A program made the position numbers and the translations under genes. A stretch of 64,000 bases of DNA from Chrysophaeum taylorii (Eukaryota > Sar > Pelagophyceae > Pelagomonadales > Pelagomonadaceae): assembly GCA_029834535.1 (NCBI GenBank), contig JAQMWT010000319.1, positions 1-64,000 of the forward strand. The letters are read 5' to 3'. The stretch's first letter is position 1. Each line of letters begins with the position of its first letter. This document shows, piece after piece, positions 10,225-20,432 of the stretch. The notes below the pieces were generated by a model. That model worked only from the letters and a program-made list of their open reading frames with translations. It did no database searches and was not told the DNA's origin.

Positions 10225-12976
10225 TATTACTTCATCACCACCACGGTAACCCTCATTCCGTTGGTAAAACGACGCGCCGCTGACGCTAACCAAGCACCTG
10301 ACGTTCGACCTATCGGCATTGGCACCGTCCGCCGCCGTGCCACTGGACGGTGCCTTGTGCGTAGCCTCCACTCCGAGCTCTCTGAGGCACTGTACCCGAT
10401 CAACGTTGCCGTCGGGGTCAAGGGCGGCCCCTCGCGCCTCGTCTTTGGCGTCCGCACCCACGCGGAGCAGTACCCGCGACCAGGTCATCATCAAGCTGGA
10501 CAAACGCAACGCCTTCAACGAGCTCAAGCGCCGGACCGTCGTGGACAAACTCGCAAACCACGCCAACGCTAAGCTGCGTGCCTTTGGCCACTTTATGTTC
10601 AAGCAATTGCGGCCGGCATCCTGGGTGGCCCTCCACGGCCCCACCGGCCTCGATCGCGCCCCCTTCGACTCTCAAGAAGGCGGCCAGCAAGGCGACCCCA
10701 CCTATCCACCGGCGTACTGTCTGGCAACGCATGACGCCGCTCAGGCCCTTGACACCCGCTTACGTTCATGTGCCGGCTACGCCCGATTTGGCATGGACGA
10801 CGGCGTCATCTCTGGTTCCCCTCGTGAGGTTGTCGACGCCCTCCTGCAGTACGCCCGCGACATCCAAGCTAGCGGCGAGGAGCTCCGCCTCGACAAGTGC
10901 GAGGCGTTCTGTCCGGCACTTGGCATGGGGCTTCTCGACCACCCCGATGTTCACGACCACGTCCAAGTTGCGCCTGACGGCACGCGTACTCTTGCTGGTA
11001 TCCCCGTTGTCGCCGACGGCCTCGTAATCTACGGTGTGCCCATCGGCTCCCCGGCCACGCCGGAGATGCCTATGTCGAAGCTACCTTGCAACGCGAGGTT
11101 GACGCTCAGGTGAGCTACATGAGCCGTATTCGCACCAAGCTCCAGAACGTCTCCCTCCACTGCATGTACTCGTTGGGCCGCTACTGCATCGCCCCGCGCA
11201 TGGACTACATCGCGCAACACTGCTACCCCACCAATGCCTTGAGCGCGCTCCGCCGCTTCGACGTTGCCGCCCTCAGCTTCGTCGCCACAGCACTTGGCGC
11301 AGATCCGCGTCAGGTTTTTGACTCCAACGGCATCGTCCTCCAACGCCTCCGTCTTCCTGCTCGAAGTGGGGGTGGCGGCATTCGCTCCTGCGCCGACCTC
11401 AGCCCCGCCGCCTTTGTTGGCACGGCGGCCCAGGCCCTCCACACCTCGTCGACCTTCGCGATCCTACGGGTGCCTTGGAGGTCCCTGGCTACCTCCCCCG
11501 CCTCGCCTCGGTCCTGGGTGCCACTTCTTTTCGCACAGGTAACGAGTTGCACCGTTGGCACCACCTCCTCGCATCCGGTTGCCGCCTGGGGCGGGCACTC
11601 GAGACTGCGTGGGACGGACTTCGGGCTGATCTCCGTACCACGCTGGCTTCCCACGGCGGCGCTGGTTCCGGCGACCCCGCCAACGTTCATCTCGTCGACG
11701 GTCCTCTCTCCCACGAATTCGTCTCCATGGGCGTCCTCGTCGACCCCACCATCTCGACACCCGTGCTCATACCCCAACTCCAGCGTGCTCTAACCTCCCA
11801 GCGCGAGACAGCTCGGGCCACTGCACTCCAGCGCCTTGCGGCCACCCTTCCCATCACCGAAGCACTTCGAGTAGCGGCGTCCTCATGGGATCGCTTCTCG
11901 ACCACGTTCATCAGCTCGTGGCCCAGCTCTGGCCTTCAAATCCCCAACCGCTGCTGGGCTGAGATGTGTGCCCAGTACTTTGGCTACCCCTCTCCAGCTT
12001 GTTTGGGCCTCGTGGGCACTCGCATTCTGGGCACTGACGTCGTTCTCGACGCTCACGGCAAGGTGCTTCTCACGCAGGCCAACCTTGTCAACCGCGGAGG
12101 AGCGCGGACCACCTGGCATGACGGCCAGCTCGACTGCGTCCACGGCAGCGTCAAAGAGGCCGGCATCCCAGCCCTGTCCGAGGTTTTCGGCATCTTTGCT
12201 GACGTCGTCGCCCCTACCATTCGCACGCGCCTCTACGGCCGGTACCGAGGCAATCTCGCCCGCGTCAAGTCGTTCCAGACATCCTCACCACGCTCGACAA
12301 CAAGGAGCAACTCTACGACATCAAAACCCTCGCTTGGGGTTCGTTGTACACCGCCCACGCCCTCCATCCCTCCCACCCGTCGCCTGTCGATCGGCGCGCA
12401 GCGCAAGTCCACTCCGAATACCTCGCTCACGCCCGCGGCATCGACGCCATCATCCCCCAGCCGGGTACAGCACCACCGCCTGGCTTCTTGGGCCCTGTCG
12501 AACAGCGGCTACGTAGCTACGGCACCGTCGCCGGCCTCGTCTTTGGTGCCTTCGGTGAGGCCAGCGCGGCGTGCCACGCTCTCGCCCAAACATGCGCAGA
12601 GCGCATCGCTGCGCGAACCTGGGTGACAAGCGGCTGCGCCAACTTCACAGAGGCAAAGGCGGCCCAAACTCGCCGCATCTACCGTGAGTGGGGGATCGCC
12701 AACGCATTAGGCCGGGCTCGCTGTGCCCTCACCGCCGCCCGCCTCGGGGAACCCCGCCCAGGCCGCCCGATCCCAGCAGGACGTCACCCTTCGTCGCACA
12801 TACGTCCGGCGGCAGCATGCGCGACCTACGGGCGGGGCCCGTCCTCTCTTCGCCTGCCCCACGCCTCGGCGATGACCCCGACTAGGTCCCGCGTACTTAT
12901 CTCCGCCCGTCAGGCACATCCCTCACCCCACAAACCCACCCATCCTTCATGCTCCCCACACACACCCCCCTCTTAG
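10225..12976 (+). pseudogene. Retroelement reverse transcriptase, C-terminal part, frame-broken
   Basis: This resumes the RT interrupted at 4987. Readable motifs in order are VRPIGIG (near 10305), KLDKRNAFNELKR (motif A, near 10495), EGGQQGDP (motif B, near 10675) and FGMDDG (motif C with the catalytic DD, near 10785; LINE-type elements usually have FADD or YADD). The conserved thumb and C-terminal segments follow, ending in a VAGLVFGAFGEAS and RRIYREWGIANALGRARC region known from RT elements of algae and dinoflagellates. Four frame changes (near 10480, 11080, 11475 and 12300) break it. GGQQGDP rather than an LTR-type motif places it with non-LTR elements. No RNase H or endonuclease was identified. 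Confidence 0.75.
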
Positions 12977-12984
12977 CAGTCGAC

Positions 12985-13038
12985 ATTTAAAGACAAACAA
13001 ACAAACAAAAACAAACAAACAAACAAACAGACAAACAC
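12985..13038 (+). repeat. AAAC-rich tail at the 3' end of the retroelement
   Basis: A run of ACAAACAA units with occasional CAGAC follows the last coding-like sequence and ends where repeat copy B begins. Similar ACAAAC/CAGAC runs end copies B and C, so this is probably the simple-repeat tail of the retroelement family. Confidence 0.6.
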
Positions 13039-14038
13039 AAGTGCAGACCAGTAAGTCCACCTAGTCCCAATCTCCAACAGTAAGTTCACCTGGCCAGTAA
13101 GTTCACCTAGTCCAAGTTTCTAACCCCAGTAAGTTCGGCGTAAACCACTCGTGCTCACACCACTCCTTCGAGCTCGTCGCTGTCGCCTCCGCCAATCTAA
13201 GCTGCTTCGATCCGCACACGCCGCTTATCTTTGAGTTTACTCTAAAACCCAGTAAGTTCATCTGGTCTCAGTAAGTTCACCTGGTCACTTAGTTCACAAA
13301 GTCCCAATCTCAAACCCCAGTAAGTTCACCTGGTCCCAGTAAGTTCACCGACCATGTGCGTGGAGACGCCGGGAGGGGGCTTATCGGTATTGCGCAGCAC
13401 GTGTGGGGTAGGTGGAGTCGTCGACTCATAAGAGGATATCCTCGGGGTTGCCGATCGACAGAGAGCCACGTAGAGCTGGACGTGGCAGAAGACGGGCTTC
13501 GCCAAGAGGACGCCGACCTCGCGGGGCGTCTGGCCCTGGCTCTTGGTGATCGTTTGGCGTCGGCGGGCCTTAAGGGATACAGGTTGGAGGAGCCTCGGTG
13601 ACAACGACACGATCGATCATGTATCTGGTACCGTTGCAGTGGCCGTGCGACGGGTCGAGGTTGCGAAGACATTAAGCTCGCGATCAAAGTCAGCATGCCG
13701 TTGGTTGTCATGAGTTCAAAACTCGACTGTAAAGAGCGAGGCGTCGGCTTCCGACCCAACCTAGTCGGCCGAAAAGAACTCCGACGCCTCGTCTTCGGGA
13801 AAAAAAGGCCGCGGTCATGCGCGCGTTGTCAGCATCGACAACATCGTTTCGACGGGGCGTGAGAATGGCGCGCTGAAAGAGCCGCCGCGGGTCGTGGAAA
13901 CAGTCTGCGAGGTCGCCGCAGACGGCTTGGAGGATCAATGTCTGGCTCGCGGGCCTACATGATCCTTACCCTAAATCGGGGGACAAACAAACAGACAAAC
14001 AAACAGACAAACATCTGTCGATTAGTAGTTAGGAGTTA
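13039..14038 (+). repeat. Dispersed ~1-kb repeat, copy B (complete)
   Basis: The boundaries come from comparison with copy C: both begin ACAAGTGCAG and end GATTAGTAGTTAGGA. The left third is an irregular array of CAGTAAGTTCACCTGGTCC units. The middle is the conserved part shared with copy A. The right end is (ACAAACAGAC)n plus a 23-bp unique end. No target-site duplication is evident. Copy B differs from A and C at many positions where A and C agree, so A and B are not a young LTR pair. An internally deleted, non-autonomous derivative of the adjacent retroelement is the favoured reading. Confidence 0.75.
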
Positions 14039-14104
14039 GGATAACGTGGACTCAAACAAACCCTTGGTTCATGAAACTTAGGACTCAAAAAACCAATTGC
14101 AGCG

Positions 14105-14638
14105 ATGTTGCGTCGGCTCCGCGTCCTTGGCCTCGCGCGGCCTTCGTCGGCGCTGTCGTCGTCGATGGTGCCGTCGGTCGTCCGCACGGAGGAGGTAGAT
14201 GAGAAAAGGGACGACGACGCGAACGCCCCGATAGTCCGCGTGCGGACGGTCGACGAGCTGGGCCGCGCCTACGGCACGGGCCGCCGCAAGACGGCGTCGG
14301 CGCGGGTTTGGGTCTTCGAGGGCACGGGCAAGATCACGGTGAACACCAAGAGCCTCGTCGACTACTTTCCCGGAACGCACACTGCGACGACATCGTCGCC
14401 CCCTTCTTCGTCACCGACACGGCCGCCCAGTTCGACGTCTGGTGCACCGTCAAGGGGGCGGCGTCTCTGGTCAGGCGGGCGCCGTCCGCCTCGGATCGCC
14501 CGCGCCCTACAGGGCTTCAACCCCGACCTCCGCCCACCCCTCAAGAAGGCCGGCTTCCTCACCCGCGACCGCCGCAGGGTCGAGCGCAAGAAGCCGGGCC
14601 TCGTCAAACCCGAAAAGCCCCAGTGGGTCAAGCGCTGA
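14105..14638 (+). CDS. MRPS9: Mitochondrial small-subunit ribosomal protein uS9 (with three apparent 1-nt deletions)
   Basis: The protein starts MLRRLRVLGLARPSSALSSS, an Arg/Ser-rich presequence suited to mitochondrial import. The family signature GTGRRKTASARVW follows. The middle and end are clear uS9 but change frame three times (near 14368, 14454 and 14492): DIVAPFFVTDTAAQFDV, then GVSGQAGAVRLG, then IARALQGFNPDLR and LTRDRRRVERKKPG with the canonical ending QWVKR. Each change is explained by one missing base in a C or G run, and after three losses the original frame returns. Either the assembly carries homopolymer errors or this copy is a recent pseudogene. The intact start, end and core favour sequence error. 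Confidence 0.85.
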   Translation: MLRRLRVLGLARPSSALSSSMVPSVVRTEEVDEKRDDDANAPIVRVRTVDELGRAYGTGRRKTASARVWVFEGTGKITVNTKSLVDYFPGTHTATTSSPPSSSPTRPPSSTSGAPSRGRRLWSGGRRPPRIARALQGFNPDLRPPLKKAGFLTRDRRRVERKKPGLVKPEKPQWVKR

Positions 14639-14787
14639 CGTCACTCTCCACCAAGCCACACAGTGAGTGTTGTTGCGACTTTTACAAAACCCTCGCGCCA
14701 CAATATCTTCCGTATCTTCTTCTATTTCCTACAGGATACATGAATACTTTACATACAGAGTTGTTGTTTTGTAGAAGTCTCGACGAT

Positions 14788-15531
14788 ATGATCACGTTCG
14801 GCGCCAAGCTCAAGTTCTTGAGCGAGTCGTGTCTGCAGCGCCGCGCGCAAAGAGCGCGCGGGAGGCGTCGTCGCGCGCCAAGGACGCGGCACGGGCAAAA
14901 CGGGAGCAGAAAAAGTTCGTGGTGACGTTCTACAACGGGCGTAAGCTCGACGTCCACGACTGGGAGGCGCACGACGCGCGCGTCCAGCGCGAACTGCTGC
15001 AGGAGCGCGCGGCGGCGGCGGCGCCCGACGACGAGTCGCGAAAGGAGGGCCTCGCCTCGCATCCGAAGCCGTTCCGCGTGGCGGGCGTTCCCGTGATCAA
15101 AGGGAGCGACCTACGACAGATCGCCGCGAGGGACGAGGTGTTGTACATCCAGGGGTTGCCGTCGGAAGAAGAAAGTGCCAAGCCGCCCGACGACCTCAAG
15201 AAGGGTCGCCGGATCGAGAAAGAGTGGTGCTCCTTGCCGTCGCGGCCCCAGCCGCGCGGCGACGCGCTCGTTGCCGCCAAGGAGGCGACCGAGATTCGAA
15301 CCGAGGTCGGCAAACATCCGGAACCGCTCAAGCCCAGAGACCCCGCGAACCGAAGTGGGTCCACTCATTTCGCCGGGGCCCCGACCAGTTCGAGCTAAGA
15401 TGCCAGGCGGCAACGGCCGAAAAGGAACACGAGATCCGGGTGGGTCCCTTTTTTGTCTTTGTTATTTAAGCAACCTCGTTTTCGAACAGGTGGCGACCGA
15501 AGCGGCCAGGGTGTACGAGGGCCTTTCGTGA
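14788..15531 (+). CDS. Conserved-looking basic protein of unknown function, one 50-nt intron
   Basis: The family is not recognised. The best start is ATG 14788 (MITFGAKLKFL), which needs a frame change near 14825. The following frame encodes a charged protein (KKFVVTFYNGRKLDVHDWEAHD and later VLYIQGLPSEEES). A further missing base in the C run near 15340 moves the reading into REPKWVHSFRRGPDQFELR. A GT-AG intron at 15440-15489 joins EKEHEIR to VATEAARVYEGLS and the TGA at 15529-15531. The size is about 245 residues with no membrane segment. Two apparent -1 shifts match the pattern in the neighbouring uS9 gene. Confidence 0.5.
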
Positions 15532-15659
15532 CGGCCTCACCGCCGCCGCCGCGTCGACGGCGGGCAAAAGCAACACCACTTGTATTAACGCCTTGACTTG
15601 AAAGTCCAACGTCCGAACGATTTGATTGGTTGGAACCCCAACTGCCTGGAACTCGTGTG

Positions 15660-16558
15660 GGTGGTGGAGGACTTTTTTTCGACGACGGGAAGAGGCCGGT
15701 GGAGGAGCCGAGGGACGTTAGCGACGCGCCGGCGAAGGTAGCGGGCGGCCCCGCCGAGAGCAGCGAGAAGAAGGTCGCGTGTGCTGCTACAATATGGTGC
15801 CCGTGGTGCAGTGCAGCGCGACGCACCCGTGCTGCTGCGGGGAGTGCCTCGAAAAGCTGCGTGTCGGAGGGAATCGTCGCGCTGTTGCGATGCGCGTCGG
15901 TGTGCGGGTGCGGCGAGGTGCTGCAGCCATTCCCGGGCCATGGGCGCAGAGGTGAAGAACGAGGCCTTGTTGCGGCAGCGCGACGCTCTGGACGACGCGC
16001 GGTCTGAGTCGAACACTTGGTGGTGTCCGTTTTCCGCGTGGTCTTGGCGTTCGAGCCACAATTTGGGTCGTCATACGACACGCGCAGTGCGTCGGCGGCC
16101 TCGCCGGCGTCGCCAGACGGAACGTGACGACAGGCGACGGCTCGCGCGCAACGCGCCGCGCGAGCCGCGTCCCGTGCCGCGCCGTTGGCCATCGCTGCGT
16201 CAGGGAGGCGGAGCCAACATCGAGACGACTGTCGGTATTTTCTCGACGACCGCGCTCGGCCAGATTCGTCAAGGACTGTAGCGAGACGAGATGGCCCTCG
16301 TGCGGGGTCGAGACCTGCTACGCGTGCCGCGGCACGCTCCCGCGCACCTTCGCCGCTCACCCGGTTCCGACGCGGGGCGGTGTCGGTCGTGCGGCGGCGA
16401 GTGCGCGCTCTGGCCGGAAGACGACGACAACGACGGGATTTCGGCTGTGGTCGAGCACGACGACCGGACGATACCCACACAATATACCATTCTGCTGCTG
16501 CTGCTGCTGCTGCTGTCGTTTAGTATTATTATTATTATTAGTAGGGGCGCCGTCCTTT
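15660..16558 (+). pseudogene. Possible RING/IBR-type zinc-finger gene, heavily frame-broken
   Basis: Zinc-finger-like blocks lie in order on this strand but in different frames: CSATHPCCCGECLEKL (near 15815), CASVCGCGEVL (near 15895), SESNTWWCP (near 16010), CSETRWPSCGVETCYACRG (near 16278) and CRSCGGECALW (near 16382). The order and spacing resemble an RBR-type E3 ligase (RING1, IBR, RING2). The last frame ends in a hydrophobic stretch produced by CTG and ATT microsatellites. At least three frame changes are needed, so introns, sequencing errors or decay must be assumed. Minus-strand open frames here look like GC shadows. Confidence 0.3.
16492..16541 (+). repeat. (CTG)8 and (ATT)n microsatellites
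   Basis: Eight CTG units (16492-16515) are followed after a short spacer by about six ATT units (16523-16541). They lie between the RING/IBR-like remnant and the 3' end of the immunophilin gene. Confidence 0.9.
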
Positions 16559-16583
16559 AAAGCAACATCCCGAACAACACGAA

Positions 16584-18065
16584 TCACGCACCGATGTTGT
16601 TGGTGTCGTCCTTTTCGAGTTGGCCGCATGCGACGACGGTGCACTCGAGGGTGGGGCTGTCGTTCTCGAATTTGCGCGTGTCAGTCTTGACATTCTCGAT
16701 TCGGCGGACGACGTCCATCCCTCCGACCACGCGGCCGAAGACCACGTGTTTGCCGTCGAGGTGGGGACAGGCGGCCGTGGTGATAAAAAACTGCGAGTTG
16801 TTCGAGTTCTTTCCCCGGTTGGCCATGCTCAGAAGACCCGGTCGATCGTGCCCGTCGAAGAAGCCCTCGTCGTCGAATTTTTCGCCAAAAATAGAGGCAC
16901 CTCCGGTGCCGTCGCCCCGCGTGATGTCGCCGCCCTGGATCATGAAGTCTTTGATGATGCGGTGGAACCTCGAATTTTTGTACGAGAGGACTTTCTCGCC
17001 GGTGCAGAGGCACCGGAAATTCTCGACGGTGTTGGGCACGGTATCGTTGAAGAGTTCGAAGACGATCCGACCGACGCGATCGCCGTCGATGCTCACGTCG
17101 AAGAAGCACTTCACCAAAGGACCCGAATGTTCAGTATCCTCGGGAACGTCGACGACCTCGTCCCGGGAAGCGCGGTCGTCCGACGCGAACCCCGGAACCT
17201 TCTGGAAGATGCCGCCGAAAGCGCGCTTCTCTCTTTCCTTCTGCGCCTTCTCCTTCTCCTTGAGGTCCCGGAGGGCGCGAGAAATCATCGAATTGTCGGG
17301 GTCGACAGTCTTCGCCGACAGCAAGTCGCCTCTCGCGGCCTCGAAGGCTCCGCGCGCTGCGAGACTCTTGGCTCGTCTGTAGAGGACCTTGACGTTTTTA
17401 GGGTTCGCGTCGAGCGCCTTGTTGCAATGCTCGTAGCATTCGGGGTAGTCCTTGGCATCGAGGGCGATCTGAGCGAGATTCGCGTGCGCGGGAGCACCAA
17501 GATCGTACAGCTCGGCCTGCTCGGCGGCGTCGACGGACAGCTCGTACCTGTGCTTCGCTCTCGCGATTCGTCCCGCGCGAAACCATTTGTTACCGTTCTC
17601 GCGGAGCCACGCGATGCGCTTCGGCTTGTCTTCTACGTCGAAGATCGACACGGGGTCCAAGACCTTCTCGAGATCGACTTCGACCGCCTTCTCCTCAAAG
17701 TGGAACACCGCTCGCTCGCCGTGACGCATGTACCGGACGCCGCGGTCTAACCACTCCTCCGCCTCGTCCTCGTCGACGGTCCAGTCGAAGGATCGCGACG
17801 ACACTTCCTCCCCGAGCTTGCCGCCGATCTTCGAGGCGACGCGCTCCCTCACCGTCGCCCCCACATCGCTCAGTTCCCGCGGAACCTCGTACAGCACCGA
17901 CTTCTGCAACGTCACCTTCAAGCACCGCCCGTCCCCGAACACGTCGAGGGGCGACGCGGCCGTCGCCTCGGGAAGGTGGCTCGCGGCGAAATCAGCCTCG
18001 GTCGACGACGAATCGTCCACGTCTAAGTCGCCCGGATGGAAGGCTGCTGCTGCCTCCTCCTCCAT
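16584..18065 (-). CDS. Dual-family immunophilin: degenerate FKBP, TPR and cyclophilin domains
   Basis: This is a 493-residue peptidyl-prolyl isomerase of unusual architecture. Residues ~40-130 resemble an FKBP fold ([15 protein letters not shown], then [17 protein letters not shown]) but lack most active-site aromatics. Residues ~148-265 are TPR units ([38 protein letters not shown]). Residues ~325-488 are a complete cyclophilin: catalytic Arg in [38 protein letters not shown] and LDGKHVVFG. The residue equivalent to Trp121 of human CypA is His (PHLDGKH), as in CYP40, which predicts weak cyclosporin binding. ATG 18065 was chosen because the frame upstream is a poly-Lys artefact. The stop of the neighbouring MAPR gene lies 50 bp upstream. 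FKBP-TPR-cyclophilin order is known from apicomplexan FCBP proteins. Confidence 0.88.
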   Translation of the reverse strand: MEEEAAAAFHPGDLDVDDSSSTEADFAASHLPEATAASPLDVFGDGRCLKVTLQKSVLYEVPRELSDVGATVRERVASKIGGKLGEEVSSRSFDWTVDEDEAEEWLDRGVRYMRHGERAVFHFEEKAVEVDLEKVLDPVSIFDVEDKPKRIAWLRENGNKWFRAGRIARAKHRYELSVDAAEQAELYDLGAPAHANLAQIALDAKDYPECYEHCNKALDANPKNVKVLYRRAKSLAARGAFEAARGDLLSAKTVDPDNSMISRALRDLKEKEKAQKEREKRAFGGIFQKVPGFASDDRASRDEVVDVPEDTEHSGPLVKCFFDVSIDGDRVGRIVFELFNDTVPNTVENFRCLCTGEKVLSYKNSRFHRIIKDFMIQGGDITRGDGTGGASIFGEKFDDEGFFDGHDRPGLLSMANRGKNSNNSQFFITTAACPHLDGKHVVFGRVVGGMDVVRRIENVKTDTRKFENDSPTLECTVVACGQLEKDDTNNIGA

Positions 18066-18115
18066 AATCTTCTTCTTCTTCTTCTTACAAAAGAACGTCA
18101 AGAAGTATAGTATTC

Positions 18116-18913
18116 TTAAGACGCGAGGGTGCCGACGGGGGGGTACTTGCGCTTGAAGAGGTTCTCCCAGTCCTGGAGAATTTTGAGCTTGTCGGGGCCG
18201 AGGCCCTCGAGGGAGGGATCGTCGAGGTCGGCCTGGTCGAGGGACATTTTGGCGAGGGCCCGACTCGCATCGTGGCCGCAGAATTTGTGGTAGGGCCCCG
18301 CAGGTCCGTAGTGGTCGTAGCCGCCATAGGAGGTATCGTACACGACGCCGCAGACACCCACCAAGAGCGGGGTGTGGACGCGCGTCGCGGGTGGGGGCGC
18401 GTCGAGCGCGGCGCGCTGCATCGCGCGGAGTTCGTGCACCGAGAGGCCCTCGTAGGTTGGCGGCACCGAGACCTTGCCGACGACCGGATACTGCTTGGCG
18501 TGCTTGAAGGTGTGGTACCACTCGTCGAGCTGGTCGGCCTCGCCAGGGTTCAGCTTTGGGTCCAAAGCGTCGAGATCTGCGTCCTCCAACGACATCGTCG
18601 CCAGACACTTCGAGCACTCGTGCCCCGCGAACTTGGCGTAGGGTCCCTCGGGACCGTACATGTGGACGCCGCGGCTCACGTCGAACACCTCGCCCTTGAG
18701 CCCGACGTAAATCTTCGCATTTCGCACACCGTCGAACTCGCGAAGCTGATCGAGCGTAAAGTCCCGGGGTGGCTCCACGTCTGCCGCCGCCTCTTCCGCG
18801 ACCGGTGCTTTGGTCGCCGCGGGGATCTGGGTCAGCATCACGATGGCCGCGTACAATATCACACCCCCGACGACCACAGCACTCGCGATAGGCCAGTTCT
18901 CAAACAGCAGCAT
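18116..18913 (-). CDS. Membrane-anchored protein with two tandem cytochrome-b5-like MAPR domains
   Basis: The protein has 265 residues. One N-terminal membrane helix ([15 protein letters not shown]) is followed by two copies of the heme/steroid-binding domain of the PGRMC/Dap1 family. Domain 1 (~50-145) contains [12 protein letters not shown] and [20 protein letters not shown]. Domain 2 (~165-262) contains [20 protein letters not shown]. The Tyr of GPY, which ligates heme in human PGRMC1, is present in both. Known family members have one domain, so the duplication is notable. The topology suggests anchoring in the ER or another internal membrane with the domains cytosolic. It is divergent from the MFS gene across 68 bp, which probably share a promoter region. 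Confidence 0.88.
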   Translation of the reverse strand: MLLFENWPIASAVVVGGVILYAAIVMLTQIPAATKAPVAEEAAADVEPPRDFTLDQLREFDGVRNAKIYVGLKGEVFDVSRGVHMYGPEGPYAKFAGHECSKCLATMSLEDADLDALDPKLNPGEADQLDEWYHTFKHAKQYPVVGKVSVPPTYEGLSVHELRAMQRAALDAPPPATRVHTPLLVGVCGVVYDTSYGGYDHYGPAGPYHKFCGHDASRALAKMSLDQADLDDPSLEGLGPDKLKILQDWENLFKRKYPPVGTLAS

Positions 18914-18981
18914 CAGTGACCAGTCCTCCTTGGCGGGGCAGGCAGAAAAGATTTATTTTTACGAACGACCCGAGTTTGTTG

Positions 18982-20414
18982 ATGGCCGAGGAGGCAGCCC
19001 CTTGGATCAAGCTGCGGTGGTATCAGTGGGCTCTCCTCGGCATGATCGATGTGCTGGGGCCGTGCTCGTCGGATTCGTACATTCCCAACCTGCCGGCGAT
19101 GCAGAAGAACCTCGGGGCAGGCGAAGTCAAGGCGGAGCTGAGCCTCCAGCTGAATTGGCTTGCCAAGGGGCTCGCGACGGTCGCGATCGGCGCCGCGGCC
19201 GACGCGCCGCGGATAGGACGGCGCGGTGCCGTGCTGGGGGCGTTCGCGTTCTACATCGTCGGGACCGCGGGATGCGCGTCGACGCCGAGCTCGCCGCGGG
19301 GGATCTACTCGCTGCTGTTTTTCCGGTTCGTCCAAGGTATCGGCGAGGCGTGCACGACCGTCTCGACGGCCATCGCGCGCGACGTCCTTGTGGACCCGAA
19401 GGAAAGGCTGCGCGTTCTGGCCCTCCTCGGGTCGCTGAGGCCGGCGGCAATCATGCTCGCACCCAGCGTCGGCGGCGCCGTCGGCCAAGCTGTCGGGTGG
19501 CGCGCCGTCTTCGCCGGCCTCGCCGTCGCGGGCGTGCTGTGCGCCGCGGCCGCGTTCCTCTCGCTCCCCGAGACGGTTCACCTCCAGCCCCGCACCGACG
19601 ACCCGAGCGAGAGATCGTTTGTGGCTGTCTTGAGTCGCCTCGGATCGCGGGGCTACGAAGGAGCGCTCGGAGCGATGCTCTTGAACGGCATCTCCGCCGC
19701 GGGCCTCTGGGCCTACCTGAGCAACGTCGCGCCGTTGCTCGAGACGAGGTTCGGGGTCAGCGTTCTCGCGACGGCCCTTATCATGGGTTCGGTCGCGATG
19801 GTTTTGTCCTCGTCAACGCGCTGATTTACGGGATAGTCCGGATACGCGGCGACTGCGAGCCCCTCGGCCTCCTCAAAATCTCCACGTTCTCCCACGCCTT
19901 GTTTGCGGCCTTGAGCTTGACGTGTGCTCTTGGGCCAATTCCTCGCCTCCGCGACAGCGTCGACGCCGCTATTCCCGTCGTCTACGTCTTCGCCGCGAGT
20001 CGCGCTTTGTGCATCGGCGCCGCGACCACCGTCTTCATCCAGCCATTTGGCGACGCGGCCGGCCGCGCGTCCGCCGTTATCCTCGTCTTTAGGACCATTG
20101 TCTCGACTGCCCTCGCCCAGCTCTCCACCGACGTTACTGCCCGATACGGCGTCCGGGGCTTCTATTGCTTCATGGGGTCCGTCGGCGTCGCGTGTCAGCT
20201 TACTTGGCCCTTCTTAATCGCGGCCACCCGCGCATCATCCAAGCTCGAATCGCGCGTCGACGACGACAGCCTACTCCGACACCACGACGACGACGACGAC
20301 GACGACGTCGTCGAAGAGAGGCGCCTCGCCCCGCTCGAACATCCGCTGCTCCCGAAACCGCGGGAGCTCGAGGACGAGCATCACCCCCAACGTGGGCAAC
20401 CACAATTACAATAA
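18982..20414 (+). CDS. Major facilitator superfamily transporter, Bcr/CflA-like, one frameshift
   Basis: ATG 18982 gives MAEEAAPWIKLRWYQW and then a series of membrane helices typical of 12-TM drug-efflux MFS proteins. The first half ends in SVAM near 19800. The second half continues in the -1 frame from GFVLVNALIYGIVR to the stop at 20414. Restoring one G in the run at 19800-19801 joins them without loss. Known features include FRFVQGIGEACTTVSTAIARD in the loop and helix 4 region and GWRAVF between helices 5 and 6. The substrate is unknown. The C-terminal tail holds an Asp run encoded by a GAC microsatellite and is probably cytosolic. Overall length (about 477 residues) is normal for the family. 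Confidence 0.8.
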
Positions 20415-20432
20415 GAGAAGTCGAGATTGTTC

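Larger units (their letters stand above)
4988..10226 (+). mobile_element. Crypton-type tyrosine-recombinase transposon inserted in the retroelement
   Basis: The 5239-bp insertion interrupts the retroelement RT. GGTA is present at both junctions (4984-4987 and 10223-10226), and there is no longer target duplication and no terminal inverted repeat. This fits Crypton integration by recombination between short identical sequences. If the insert and one GGTA are skipped, the RT frame continues directly from GALPDW into YYFITTT. Inside are a recombinase pseudogene (5126-7762) and about 2.4 kb without a recognisable gene. Subterminal GGAGAC/GTCTCC motifs mark the left end and GTCTCT/AGAGAC the right end. 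By host it would be a CryptonS-like element; that subgroup label is an inference. Confidence 0.8.

Noticed and set aside
1-14038. Copies A and B as LTRs of one element
   Set aside because: The RT is of non-LTR type (GGQQGDP), A is closer to distant copy C than to B, and A lacks the tail and end present in B and C.
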